Positions 1 through 10,955 of a stretch of 64,000 nt of DNA are shown piece by piece. Source of the stretch: Panulirus ornatus. Its lineage: Eukaryota; Arthropoda; Malacostraca; Decapoda; Palinuridae. Positions within the stretch are counted from its first letter, which is position 1, and every line of letters begins with the position of its first letter. The translations under genes and the position numbers were made by a program. A model generated the notes under the pieces. That model worked only from the letters and a program-made list of their open reading frames with translations, made no database searches and was not told the DNA's origin. The stretch lies in NCBI RefSeq assembly GCF_036320965.1, contig NC_092249.1:6834114-6898113 (forward strand), written 5' to 3'.

Positions 1-75
1 GCCACTGGACCCTCCCTATTGGGGGTTCACAGGTCTCCAAAGGAGGCAGTTATCCCACATCTGGGACCATCCCCT

Positions 76-121
76 CCCCCCCCCCCCCACACACACACAG
101 ACACACACACACACACACACT
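76..121. repeat. poly-C plus (CA)n microsatellite
   Basis: A C-run passes directly into a nearly perfect CA dinucleotide tract with one G interruption. It is a simple-sequence repeat with no coding content. Confidence 0.9.
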
Positions 122-267
122 AACTGGCCCCCCTTTCTCTTTCACCTTAATTTAAGGGTCATTTAAGGGTCCAATCGAGCTCCCTTAAGGGAGGGCGCTG
201 GCTGCCATGTGTGGCCAAGGGCCTGCCCATTATCTAGAAGCAACTAGACCCGCTTTATCTAGATAAC

Positions 268-1043
268 TAGGACGAGCAAACTGCCTCGTTAAACCAAACC
301 TTCTCAATATATCTAAACCACGAGCAAACTGCCTCGTTAAACCAAACCTTCTCAAGATATCTAAACCACGAGCAAACTGCCTCGTTAAACCAAACCTTCT
401 CAATATATCTAAACCACGAGCAAACTGCCTCGTTAAACCAAACCTTCTCAATATATCTAAACCACGAGCAAACTGCCTCGTTAAACCAAACCTTCTCAAT
501 ATATCTAAACCACGAGCAAACTGCCTCGTTAAACCAAACCTTTTCAATATATCGAAACCACGAGCAAACTGCCTCGTTAAACCAAACCTTCTCAATATAT
601 CTAAACCACGAGCAAACTGCCTCGTTAAACCAAACCTTCTCAATATATCTAAACCACGAGCAAACTGCCTCGTTAAACCAAACCTTCTCAAGATATCTAA
701 ACCACGAGCAAACTGCCTCGTTAAACCAAACCTTCTCAATATATCTAAACCACGAGCAAACTGCCTCGTTAAACCAAACCTTCTCAATATATCTAAACCA
801 CGAGCAAACTGCCTCGTTAAACCAAACCTTCTCAATATATCTAAACCACGAGCAAACTGCCTCGTTAAACCAAACCTTTTCAATATATCGAAACCACGAG
901 CAAACTGCCTCGTTAAACCAAACCTTTTCAATATATCGAAACCACGAGCAAACTGCCTCGTTAAACCAAACCTTCTCATATATATCTAAACCACGAGCAA
1001 ACTGCCTCGTTAAACCAAACCTTTTCAATATATCGAAACCACA
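268..1043. repeat. 48-bp tandem satellite, about 16 copies
   Basis: A 48-bp unit containing CGAGCAAACTGCCTCGTTAA is repeated head to tail about 16 times. The spacing of the CGAGCAAACT core is exactly 48 bp (for example positions 321, 369 and 417). Units differ by a few recurring substitutions (CTCAATAT/CTCAAGAT/TTCAATAT and ATCTAAA/ATCGAAA), so variants have spread through the array. Because 48 is a multiple of three, long open frames of a 16-residue repeat appear on the minus strand. They have no coding signature and I regard them as artefacts. Confidence 0.97.
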
Positions 1044-1285
1044 ATGGCGCGTAACCCCCTTCATACACCATAACAAACTCCAGTTATTATTTAGAGAATA
1101 TAACTGCATTAATACCCATTTATCATCGGGGTCATGATAACCAAGTTATCAAAGATTATCAAAGGATGATATAATCAAAATCTATATCAATGATTATTTT
1201 TCGCCAAGCGTCATTTAGATAATGGTGGCCAAAAATTGGATATTTTATTTATTTTTCCTTTTTTTTCGTTTCTTTTCTTTCAAGA

Positions 1286-2484
1286 TTATAATTGACAGAT
1301 AATTTTGGGTTATAATTGACAGATAATTTTGAGTTATAATTGACAGATAATTTTGGGTTATGATTGACAGATAATTTTGGGTTATAATTGACAGATAATT
1401 TTGGGTTATAATTGACAGATAATTTTGGGTTATAATTGACAGATAATTTTGGGTTATAATTGACAGATAATTTTGGGTTATAATTGACAGATAATTTTGG
1501 GTTATAATTGACAGATAATTTTGGGTTATAATTGACAGATAATTTTGGGTTATAATTGACAGATAATTTTGGGTTAAAATTGACAGATAATTTTGGGTTA
1601 TCATTGACATAATTTTGGGTTATAATTGACAGATAATTTTGGGTTATAATTGACAGATAATTTTGGGTTGTAATTGACAGATAATTTTGGGTTGTAATTG
1701 ACAGATAATTTTGGGTTATAATTGACAGATAATTTTGGGTTATAATTGACAGATAATTTTGGGTTATAATTGACAGATAATTTTGGGTTATAATTGACAG
1801 ATAATTTTGGGTTATAATTGACAGATAATTTTGGGTTATAATTGACAGATAATTTTGGGTTATAATTGACAGATAATTTTGGGTTATAATTGACAGATAA
1901 TTTTGGGTTATAATTGACAGATAATTTTGGGTTATAATTGACAGATAATTTTGGGTTATAATTGACAGATAATTTTGGGTTATAATTGACAGATAATTTT
2001 GGGTTATAATTGACAGATAATTTTGGGTTTTAATTGACAGATAATTTTGGGTTAAAATTGACAGATAATTTTGGGTTATAATTGACAGATAATTTTGGGT
2101 TATAATTGACAGATAATTTTGGGTTATAATTGACAGATAATTTTGGGTTATAATTGACAGATAATTTTGGGTTATAATTGACAGATAATTTTGGGTTATA
2201 ATTGACAGATAATTTTGGGTTATAATTGACAGATAATTTTGGGTTATAATTGACAGATAATTTTGGGTTATAATTGACAGATAATTTTGGGTTATAATTG
2301 ACAGATAATTTTGGGTTATAATTGACAGATAATTTTGGGTTATAATTGACAGATAATTTTGGGTTATAATTGACAGATAATTTTGGGTTATAATTGACAG
2401 ATAATTTTGGGTTATAATTGACAGATAATTTTGAGTTATAATTGACAGATAATTTTGGGTTATAATTGACAGATAATTTTGGGG
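1286..2484. repeat. 24-bp tandem satellite, about 50 copies
   Basis: A unit containing TTGACAGATAATTTTGGG followed by TTATAA repeats every 24 bp about 50 times. It is very homogeneous. Point variants are GAGTTA, GGTTGT, GGTTTT and GGTTAAA units, and one unit near 1604-1610 has lost 2 bp. The period is again a multiple of three, which creates an 8-residue repeat open frame on the minus strand that is not a gene. The array ends in a G-rich stretch (2480-2545). Confidence 0.97.
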
Positions 2485-2710
2485 GTTCGTCTTATCTATT
2501 TCAAGTTTGGGGGGGGGGGTTGGTTTATCTTGGAGGGGGGGTAAGGGAGTGTGTGTGTGATAATGCCATTTATCTCATAACTAGGAAACGAGGTGGTTTA
2601 AAGGGTCAAAGACCTAATTATTAGCTTAATTACCCTCCCCCTAAGTAATTTAAGGGGGTTTTTGGGTAGGAGAGGCTTAATGAAATGCTGGTGGGGGAGG
2701 GGGGGAGGTC

Positions 2711-2711
<1 letters not shown>

Positions 2712-2762
<51 letters not shown>

Positions 2763-2779
2763 GTCTCTCTCTCTCTCTG

Positions 2780-2833
<54 letters not shown>
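2712..2833. repeat. (CT)n microsatellite
   Basis: About 120 bp of CT dinucleotides, with a few G interruptions (CTGTCT, CTGCCT). It lies between the 24-bp and 20-bp satellites. Frames through it give only Ser-Leu or Arg-Glu repeats. Confidence 0.97.
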
Positions 2834-2834
<1 letters not shown>

Positions 2835-2877
2835 GAGAGTAAACACAAAAATCTTGTCTGAAATTAAGAAACACATG

Positions 2878-4701
2878 TCCCAAAATGCTAGGCTATATCC
2901 CAAAATGCTATGCTATATCCCAAAATGCTAGGCTATATCCCAAAATGCTAGGCTATATCCCAAAATGCTATGCTATATCCCAAAATGCTAGTATATCCCA
3001 AAACGCTAGGCTATATCCCAAAATGCTAGGCTATATCCCAAAATGCTAGGCTATATCCCAAAATGCTAGGTTATATCCCAAAATGCTAGGCTATATCCCA
3101 AAATGCTAGGCTATATCCCAAAATACGAGGCTATATCCCAAAATGCTAGGTTATATCCCAAAATGCTAGGCTATATCCCAAAATACGAGGCTATATCCCA
3201 AAATGCTAGGCTATATCCCAAAATGCTATGCTATATCCCAAAATGCTAGGCTATATCCCAAAATGCTAGGCTATATCCCAAAATGCTAGGCTATATCCCA
3301 AAATGCTAGGCTATATCCCAAAATGCTAGGTTATATCCCAAAATGCTAGGCTATATCCCAAAATACGAGGCTATATCCCAAAATGCTAGGCTATATCCCA
3401 AAATGCTAGGCTATATCCCAAAATGCTAGGCTATATCCCAAAATGCTAGGCTATATCCCAAAATGCTAGGCTATATCCCAAAATACGAGGCTATATCCCA
3501 AAATACGAGGCTATATCCCAAAATGCTAGGCTATATCCCAAAATGCTAGGCTATATCCCAAAATGCTAGGCTATATCCCAAAATGCTAGGCTATATCCCA
3601 AAATGCTAGGTTATATCCCAAAATGCTAGGCTATATCCCAAAATGCTAGGCTATATCCCAAAATGCTAGGCTATATCCCAAAATACGAGGCTATATCCCA
3701 AAATGCTAGGCTATATCCCAAAATGCTAGGCTATATCCCAAAATGCTAGGCTATATCCCAAAATACGAGGCTATATCCCAAAATACGAGGCTATATCCCA
3801 AAATGCTATGCTATATCCCAAAACGCTATGCTATATCCCAAAACGCTAGGCTATATCCCAAAATACGAGGCTATATCCCAAAATACGAGGCTATATCCCA
3901 AAATACGAGGCTATATCCCAAAATACGAGGCTATATCCCAAAATACGAGGCTATATCCCAAAATGCTATGCTATATCCCAAAACGCTATGCTATATCCCA
4001 AAACGCTAGGCTATATCCCAAAATGCTAGGCTATATCCCAAAATGCTATTCTATATCCCAAAATGCTAAGCTATATCCCAAAATGCTAGGCTATATCCCA
4101 AATTGCTATGCTATATCCCAAAATGCTATGCTATATCCCAAAATGCTAGGCTATATCCCAAAATGCTAGGCTATATCCCAAATTGCTAGGCTATATCCCA
4201 AAATGCTAGGCTATATCCCAAAATGCTAGGCTATATCCCAAATGCTATGCTATATCCCAAAATGCTAGGCTATATCCCACAATGCTAGGCTATATCCCAA
4301 AATGCTGGGCTATATCCCAAAATGCTAGGCTATATCCCAAAATGCTATGGTATATCTCAAAATGCTAGGCTACATCCCAAAATGCTAGGCTATATCCCAA
4401 AATGCTAGGCTATATCCCAAAATGCTATTCTATATCCCAAAATGCTAGGCTATATCCCAAAATGCTAGGCTATATCCCAAAATGCTAGGCTATATCCCAA
4501 AATGCTGGGCTACATCCCAAAATGCTAGGCTATATCCCAAAATGCTAGGCTATATCCCACAATGCTAGGCTATATCCCAAAATGCTAGGCTATATCCCAA
4601 AATGCTAGGCTATATCCCAAAATGCTAGGCTATATCCCAAAATGCTATGGTATATCCCAAAATGCTAGGCTATATCCCAAAATGCTAGGCTATATCCCAA
4701 A
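2878..4701. repeat. 20-bp tandem satellite, about 91 copies
   Basis: The 20-bp unit ATCCCAAAATGCTAGGCTAT is repeated for about 1.8 kb. Several diagnostic variants (ATACGAGG, ACGCTATG, ATGCTATG, ATTGCTA) are not random but occur in ordered blocks. A block of three variants at 3801-3860 recurs exactly 160 bp later at 3961-4020, which indicates higher-order duplication of eight units. A 1-bp loss near 4240 shifts the register. Confidence 0.97.
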
Positions 4702-4745
4702 GACAAAATCTCATTCTAAATACTTAAATACTTTTATAAGTATTC

Positions 4746-4935
4746 AGTGGTTGGCTTTGCTGACCATGATTTAAGCACTGGCGCGCCTGGGTTCGAGCCC
4801 GGTCGTGGCACAGTCGCCCCACAGTCACCCCTAGCTGTTCCTCCTTCCCTTTGGGAATGGTCGATGAGTACTTTAAGGCTCGTGTGGTCGATAAATGGAT
4901 AAATGGAGTAAATTAGGTGAATAAATAGGGCAATT
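4746..4935 (+). mobile_element. tRNA-derived SINE copy
   Basis: The head resembles a tRNA gene with a good B box (GGTTCGAGCCC near 4790). It is followed by a body with AGCTGTTCCTCC, a TTTGGGAATGGTCGAT segment and a tail of short A/T-rich repeats. The same body (AGCTGTTCATCC, GGTTGGTC, AAATGGGTA) recurs at 30.9 kb on the minus strand and 54.35 kb on the plus strand, so this is a dispersed family and not a functional tRNA. The A box is weak. The family name is not known to me. Confidence 0.7.
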
Positions 4936-5558
4936 GATAAAGGAATATATGGATATTACGTGTTTATGAACACACCAGGAGACTAAATTAAATTTTTTTC
5001 GTGTTAATTTGTGTAAAAAAAATTAATTTGCCCAAATGGTATTGCGGAAAAACGCCCATACTAAATTCTCTGCCAATTATATTAATTTATTTAGGTAAAA
5101 AAATTCCAATTTATAGGCGATGTTTAGATAGCCACATAAAACTGCTGGAGAAGGTGTAGAGGAATGGCACCAAAAATGGCGCCCTAAACTCCATTGCTCC
5201 ACACACACACCCTCTTCCCTCTTAAATCTAATTTTAAAAGAAATTAGAATAAATATATATATAAATGGCCACTCCATTTGAATTTCTAAAGAGACTTTGA
5301 TAAATTTAGACCATTTAAAGTCAAAACCTTCAGGTCAAGAAGGCAAAACTGGGAGAAAAATATGGACATTTTTTTTTGGCGGGACGACTCAAGCGTAGAG
5401 GAAGCCAAGGCAGCAACAACAACTACAGGCGAAATTCCAAGGGCTTTACACGTGTCATTGAACCAATCCGTCAAAAGGCCCTGGACCCTAAGAGCGTAAA
5501 TCTCCCTCTATATAAGCACAAAAAGGCAATAATAACCTTTACATAAGGGGAGGATCAC
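4936..5558. other. A/T-rich stretch with no recognised feature
   Basis: No exon, RNA gene or repeat was recognised here. Short minus-strand frames at 5077-5277 and 5286-5474 have no similarity that I recognise and no splice-site support. Confidence 0.5.
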
Positions 5559-5638
5559 GTAATGGCAACAGCGCCTCGGTAATGGCAACAGCGCCTCGGG
5601 CTAGAGGCGCTGCTGCCATCACCGAGGCGCTGTTGCCA
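5559..5638. repeat. GC-rich direct plus inverted repeat (hairpin)
   Basis: A 21-bp sequence (5559-5579) is directly duplicated at 5580-5600. The pair is then followed, after a 4-bp loop, by its near-perfect reverse complement ending at 5638. The result can fold into a hairpin with arms of about 34 bp carrying AACAGCGCCTCGG and its complement. Only about two mismatches were seen between arms. Confidence 0.8.
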
Positions 5639-5767
5639 ACTCATGGGTCGCCCCAATGGCTGGTTCGATCCCCCTATTTCAATGACCAATTTTGCCGGCC
5701 CCGCCCGCCTCCCTCTTCCTATTACGAATCGAGGTCACTAATTGGAGACCAGAGCATCGCGTTGCGC

Positions 5768-5768
<1 letters not shown>

Positions 5769-5838
<70 letters not shown>
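5769..5838. repeat. (GA)n microsatellite
   Basis: An uninterrupted GA dinucleotide tract of about 70 bp. Arg-Glu or Leu-Ser frames across it are meaningless. Confidence 0.97.
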
Positions 5839-5840
<2 letters not shown>

Positions 5841-6643
5841 AAATGGGAAGGTAAAAAAAATAGGAATATATGAAAAAAATGACATTTATTCTCGTTTTAG
5901 ATCAAGACTTAACAAGAGGGCGTTATCACTTCAACACCTCTGTGTTAGGAGAGGTAGTTTACGGTCTTTTAATGGAACCAGCGGGAGATAAATACGTCTT
6001 TATGGCGTTGAAAGCTTAGCAAAATGGCGGTTCAATATGGCCGCTCCTCCTTTACGTCATAACACAGAGGGAAAGGACAATTCGCTCTAAAACTCTAATT
6101 ACATTAATGACCTCCCGAATTAGCAAGTATACTTACTTTTACATCCCCTGGGGAAGCCCCCCCAGTTTATGGAGGCCCCCCAGTAAATTAATTTTCAAAT
6201 AATGGAGAAATGTAGACTAGTTATGGAATTGATTTGATTATCTGGTGTTGCCATATGGCTTATATATTTTTTTTCAGCCGCCTGTAAGATAATTCGGATT
6301 GTAAACCCCAGTAATAAAGCGATCCCCATTTCTTCAGTATTATGTAACCTCTAGTAATACAATACTAGGGGAAATGATTAAGATAAAATCTCCATTAATT
6401 GAAAATTAAGAGCTATCTAGAAATCTATCTGGTTCGGCATTTTTCATTGGCATTCACTGCACCGTGAATTTCTGGAAAACGCAAATTATGAAGAATTTAC
6501 ATATTTGTATTTTTTCTGCTAAAACACAATATTAGCACAAATTTTATGCTAATTATGTATCTTAATCAGTTGTATGAAATTTTATTATTTTATTCTTGCA
6601 ATCTCTAACGCGCAATGTTTTTCTTAACCCCTCCCCCTGCCAG
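5839..6643. other. probable intron upstream of the first recognised phosphatase exon
   Basis: No coding similarity was found. The stretch ends in a pyrimidine-rich tract and the CAG acceptor at 6641-6643, so at least its 3' part is intronic. The preceding coding exon of the phosphatase was not located in this window. Confidence 0.55.
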
Positions 6644-6833
6644 ACGTACAACGTAGACAAGCAGGTGTCGGACAGCGCCAGCACCGCCACAGCTTATCTT
6701 ACGGGCGTCAAGACCAAGTACAAGACCATTGGTGTTGATGGCTCGGTCGTGTACAAGGACTGTGCCTCCGTCAACGACGAAAATAAAATCTATTCCATCG
6801 TGAAATGGGCCCAGGAAGCTGGCAAGAGAACAG
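6644..6833 (+). CDS. ALPL: alkaline phosphatase exon A (nucleophile serine)
   Basis: Acceptor CAG at 6641-6643, donor GTAATG at 6834; enters in phase 0 and leaves one base (G). It encodes TYNVDKQ, then [14 protein letters not shown] with the catalytic serine, through WAQEAGKRT. 190 nt. Confidence 0.93.
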
Positions 6834-7887
6834 GTAATGGGGGAGAAGGAGGAGGAGAAACCACCATACATACCCCTAGCTCAAGCCACAGCCATGGGGT
6901 CCATTCTAGAGGAACCGAACACTTGAATTGGTCCCTTCCAACAACCATTAATAATTTCTAACCACCCAAAATACACCAAAATAAACATCCCTCATTCGCT
7001 TTTCAGGTTTAAACAATATGGCCATCGTTGACTTAGTGAAAAATAACAAGCCCCCCACACAAATAAAACCTCCCCCAACTAACCTTTCAGACTTGATCCA
7101 ATCCAACGCGTCCAATTACGGCGGCATTCGACAGTCCTCACGGCCACCATTTTGGCCTGACATCTCCTTCCCTCGAACGACCTCGTCTTATCCCTGCTCC
7201 CGTTTATGCCACCACGCCACCCCTCGCGTCCTGGCTCACCACTCGCACTGAATGGATACTCCTTAACGACCCCTAACGAGCCTGTTGTGCTCTTAGAATG
7301 ACCCCGGCGCGCCCTCTGTCCACTTCTTAGTTCCAGATCGGTAACTCGCTCCTGCAGGCACACATAACGTGGAATCTCGTCAATAGATGGCGTTGACCAC
7401 TGCAGTATCGTCTCTTGTTCTATTCATCATATTCGAGATTTATATTGGAATTATATCAGTTCTCATTAATTTTAAACTCAATATGAAGGAAATTAATTAA
7501 TATCAGTATCATTAATCAACACATATCTCATTGAAATCATATAAGACAATGACATTTCAAAATTCGTCCTTACAAACTTTCATTTTCTAAGTTACTCAAC
7601 CTTGAATTAAGCCGAGATCAACAGTGACGCTATTTAGGAGAAAAATATACAACTTTCAATATCCCTGTATAACAAAATCTCAAACTAACATAAATTCTTT
7701 ATTTGAACTATTCTTTATATTCATTTTCCGCCGCTAAATATTCACTAATATGCGAAGATAAGGTATTTGAATATTCCACTTGATTATTCATTATATATAT
7801 CATCTTTACATTCTGGAGAACGTAATATGATTTTCTTGCGCGGCAAATCCTTCCCTAAACCTTTCTCCTCTTTATATAAACTATAGG

Positions 7888-7951
<64 letters not shown>

Positions 7952-9985
7952 ATGTATATATATCATGCACATAACATGCCATACTTTTATGACGTAACAT
8001 ACCCTCTATATAACGTATCTTTCATATAAAATACCAAATATCACCTATATAATGTCACAAATATATTATATCTTTTATATGAAATACCATATATCACCTA
8101 TATAATGTCACCAATATATCTTTTATATAAAATACCACATATATGCCATATCATATATCTTATATAACATACCATTCGTATACCATGACTTCTATATAAA
8201 CATCTTTTCTATAAAGTAACGCCTATATGTCATATACTGTCATATATATATATAAGCCATCATATAGGTTATACCGTCTATATAACAGGCCATCTCTCCA
8301 CAAATGGCCTGCGTTCAACTCTCAGCCAAAGACGCCATTAATATTCCACTTTATCTCGGACCACAAATCCCCTTCAAATCCAAGCGATTTCTTTTTTTTT
8401 TTTCGAGTCATAGATAAAACACATAACCTTGAACTTTACATAAAACTTTACATAAAACTTTGAAGTTTTTTTTTTTTCTTTTTCTAAACATTAGCTGATA
8501 TTCAACACCCCAACATTAATTTTTAGTTAGGTAGTTGTGTTTTTTTAGATCAGTTCAAATACTGTAACTCAAACTTGGATTTAAAACTTTGGAGGTGATC
8601 TTTTAACGGGAACTTTATATACATATATTTTTTATGATAGCTGATATTTAACCTCTTCGACATTTCTAACCGCAGGTATGGTGATGTTTTTACAACCAAA
8701 AACATTTTACCCTTGAACTTTTTAACATGATTTACCCTTGAACTTTTTAACATAACACTGATCTAAAGGTAATCTCGGGTGGGGTTTTTTAAACCTGGGT
8801 TATTTTATCGAGAATCACATTACGAAATTATTAACAATAGGTGACATTTAACCTCTGGGTTAATTTTAACTGTGTGGTGATATTTTTTTTAACCCAAGGA
8901 TAACTTAAGGTTTTTAACATAGTGGTAACTTATCCCTGAACTTCTTAACGTAATCTTGAATTAAAGATAATTTCGGGTTCGGTGGGGGAGGGGGAGGTAT
9001 GTTAAACAATAACCATATTTTTTGTTATTTTTAACGTTAAATGACATTTAACCTCTGGGTTAATTAACCGCGGGTTATGTTAAAACCAAAGAATAACTTT
9101 CCCCTTGAACTTATTTCTTTTTAACATCACCTTGAACTAATGATAACCTCTGATGTAAAGATGGGGGGGGTGTTAGTCTTTTAAACGATAACTTCATTAT
9201 TGGATAACTAACGATAACTGACATTTAACCACAGGCTTTGATAATTAACCCGGCAGGTGTGGTGACGTCAACACGGGTGACCCACGCCACCCCAGCGGCT
9301 ACTTACGCCCACGTGGCTGACCGGGACTGGGAGTGTGATGGCGCCATTAGTCCAGAGGATAAGGAAAGGTGTCCCCATGTCCTGGATATTGCGCGCCAGC
9401 TGGTGGAGGAGGAGCCCGGCATGTCCATTAATGTAAGTGGGAATCAACTTATTAAAAATTATTTTTAACTTGATATTAAAAATAATTTTTAATAAAAACT
9501 TTCGCCATAAAAAGCGAAATTTTCTTCAAGACTGAAAAAAACTTTTGGAAAAAAATATGCCATTATTTTTCACCTCTAGAGTCTAATTTCCAGTTACAAT
9601 ATCTTCCTCAATAATGACAATAGTTACTAAAAAAAACTGTTGTATTTACTAACAATAGCATTGCTTTAACTTAATTATTAATGATGATAAATTAGAAAAA
9701 CAGGGGCGTGTACACTGACTTACGCTCAGCCATTCGACGCAACCACCACAACAAAAATGGCGTCGAGCATTTCTTAATAATTACTAATTAATTCATCATG
9801 GTTCCTATATGCTTTTCTTTCATTCTCAGACAATAAACATCATAACTTAGTCTTTCAAATGTATATGGAGAATGATTAAAAAATACTTAAAGAATTTAAA
9901 AGTCAATAACCGTTTAAGCTAATTCATATACAAAGAGAATCGCGTCCGATTCATCTTATGAAAATTCTTAAAACACGCTTTGATA

Positions 9986-10049
<64 letters not shown>

Positions 10050-10886
10050 TAATTACAGACAATATGGCGTAGCTAAGTATATACGATCTCCTTTACTAAG
10101 TTAATCCATTATAAACAATTTACCTCCTCTCCTATTTAAAGCTTGTAATTCAAGTCATCACCGAGTGATCCCATCCCCACAAAGGGATGATTCCTTTGGC
10201 GCTCTGTACCCGCAGGAAACGTAAAAATAAAGGCATGTCCCTCTACTCTAACTTGAAATAAAGGAATGCTTATTTTCTGTAATGGCCAGGTGGTGATGGG
10301 CGGCGGGTACCAGAACTTCGACGCGGGCGCCGATGGCACGCCCACCGACCCCTTGGACACCCAGTGGGGCAGCTGCCAGAGAAATGACAGCAGGGACCTC
10401 GTCAGGCTCTGGAAGGAGAAGAAGACGGACGCCAACGTCAACTGGGAGTTCGTCAGGAGCAGGACGGCCTTGCGCAACGTGGACACCAAGGACACCGAGT
10501 TCCTCCTAGGTGAGTTCAACATGGCGAACTAGGGGGAAAGGGAGTTCAAAGAGGGAGGGGAAGGGGCGTGCACCACTGTGGAACTCTAAGGGTAAGACCT
10601 TAAGCTGCCTTAATGCTCTTGGTAAAGCTGTACACCCGTAATTAATGGTGGATAAATGGAACAAGCAGATGCAGAACTGACAATGTTTTAAAATAGCTGT
10701 ACGATGGTTGGCATGTTGAAGAGCTGGGGTCCTCCTACTCTCATGCAGTTGTTTCAAATTGGAATATACTGTCTGCATTAACTGTGTCCCTAGTTAGTGC
10801 ATTCATTCATCAATCATATACTACAAAAGTCCCTCAACCTCTTTTTTTTTTTTTTATTTAAATCTCCATAAGTTTCTTCCTTAATC

Positions 10887-10955
<69 letters not shown>

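Larger units (their letters stand above)
6834..9256 (+). other. phosphatase intron with AT repeats and tandem degenerate units
   Basis: Contains a (TA)n tract (about 7888-7951). Between 7980 and 8270 there are AT-rich imperfect units repeating CCTATATAATGTCAC and TTTTATATAAAATACC. Between 8560 and 9256 there are three to four imperfect units of about 170-200 bp (separate entry). No exon was recognised. Confidence 0.8.

Noticed and set aside
230..1109. Long minus-strand open frames made of a 16-residue repeat
   Set aside because: They follow only from a 48-bp satellite (a multiple of three) and occur in more than one frame.
1245..1610. Repetitive frame NYLSIITQ
   Set aside because: Artefact of the 24-bp satellite; no gene context.
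1286..2484. TTGACA and TATAAT strings resembling bacterial promoters
   Set aside because: They are internal to every satellite unit, with wrong spacing, in a eukaryotic genome.
2598..2931. Arg-Glu / Ser-Leu rich ORFs
   Set aside because: Translations of a (CT)n microsatellite; the same holds for 5582-5991.
268..4701. Possible CRISPR-like array
   Set aside because: Units are contiguous with no unique spacers; ordinary tandem satellites.
4780..4800. Functional tRNA gene suggested by GGTTCGAGCCC
   Set aside because: No cloverleaf can be completed and the body recurs as a SINE.
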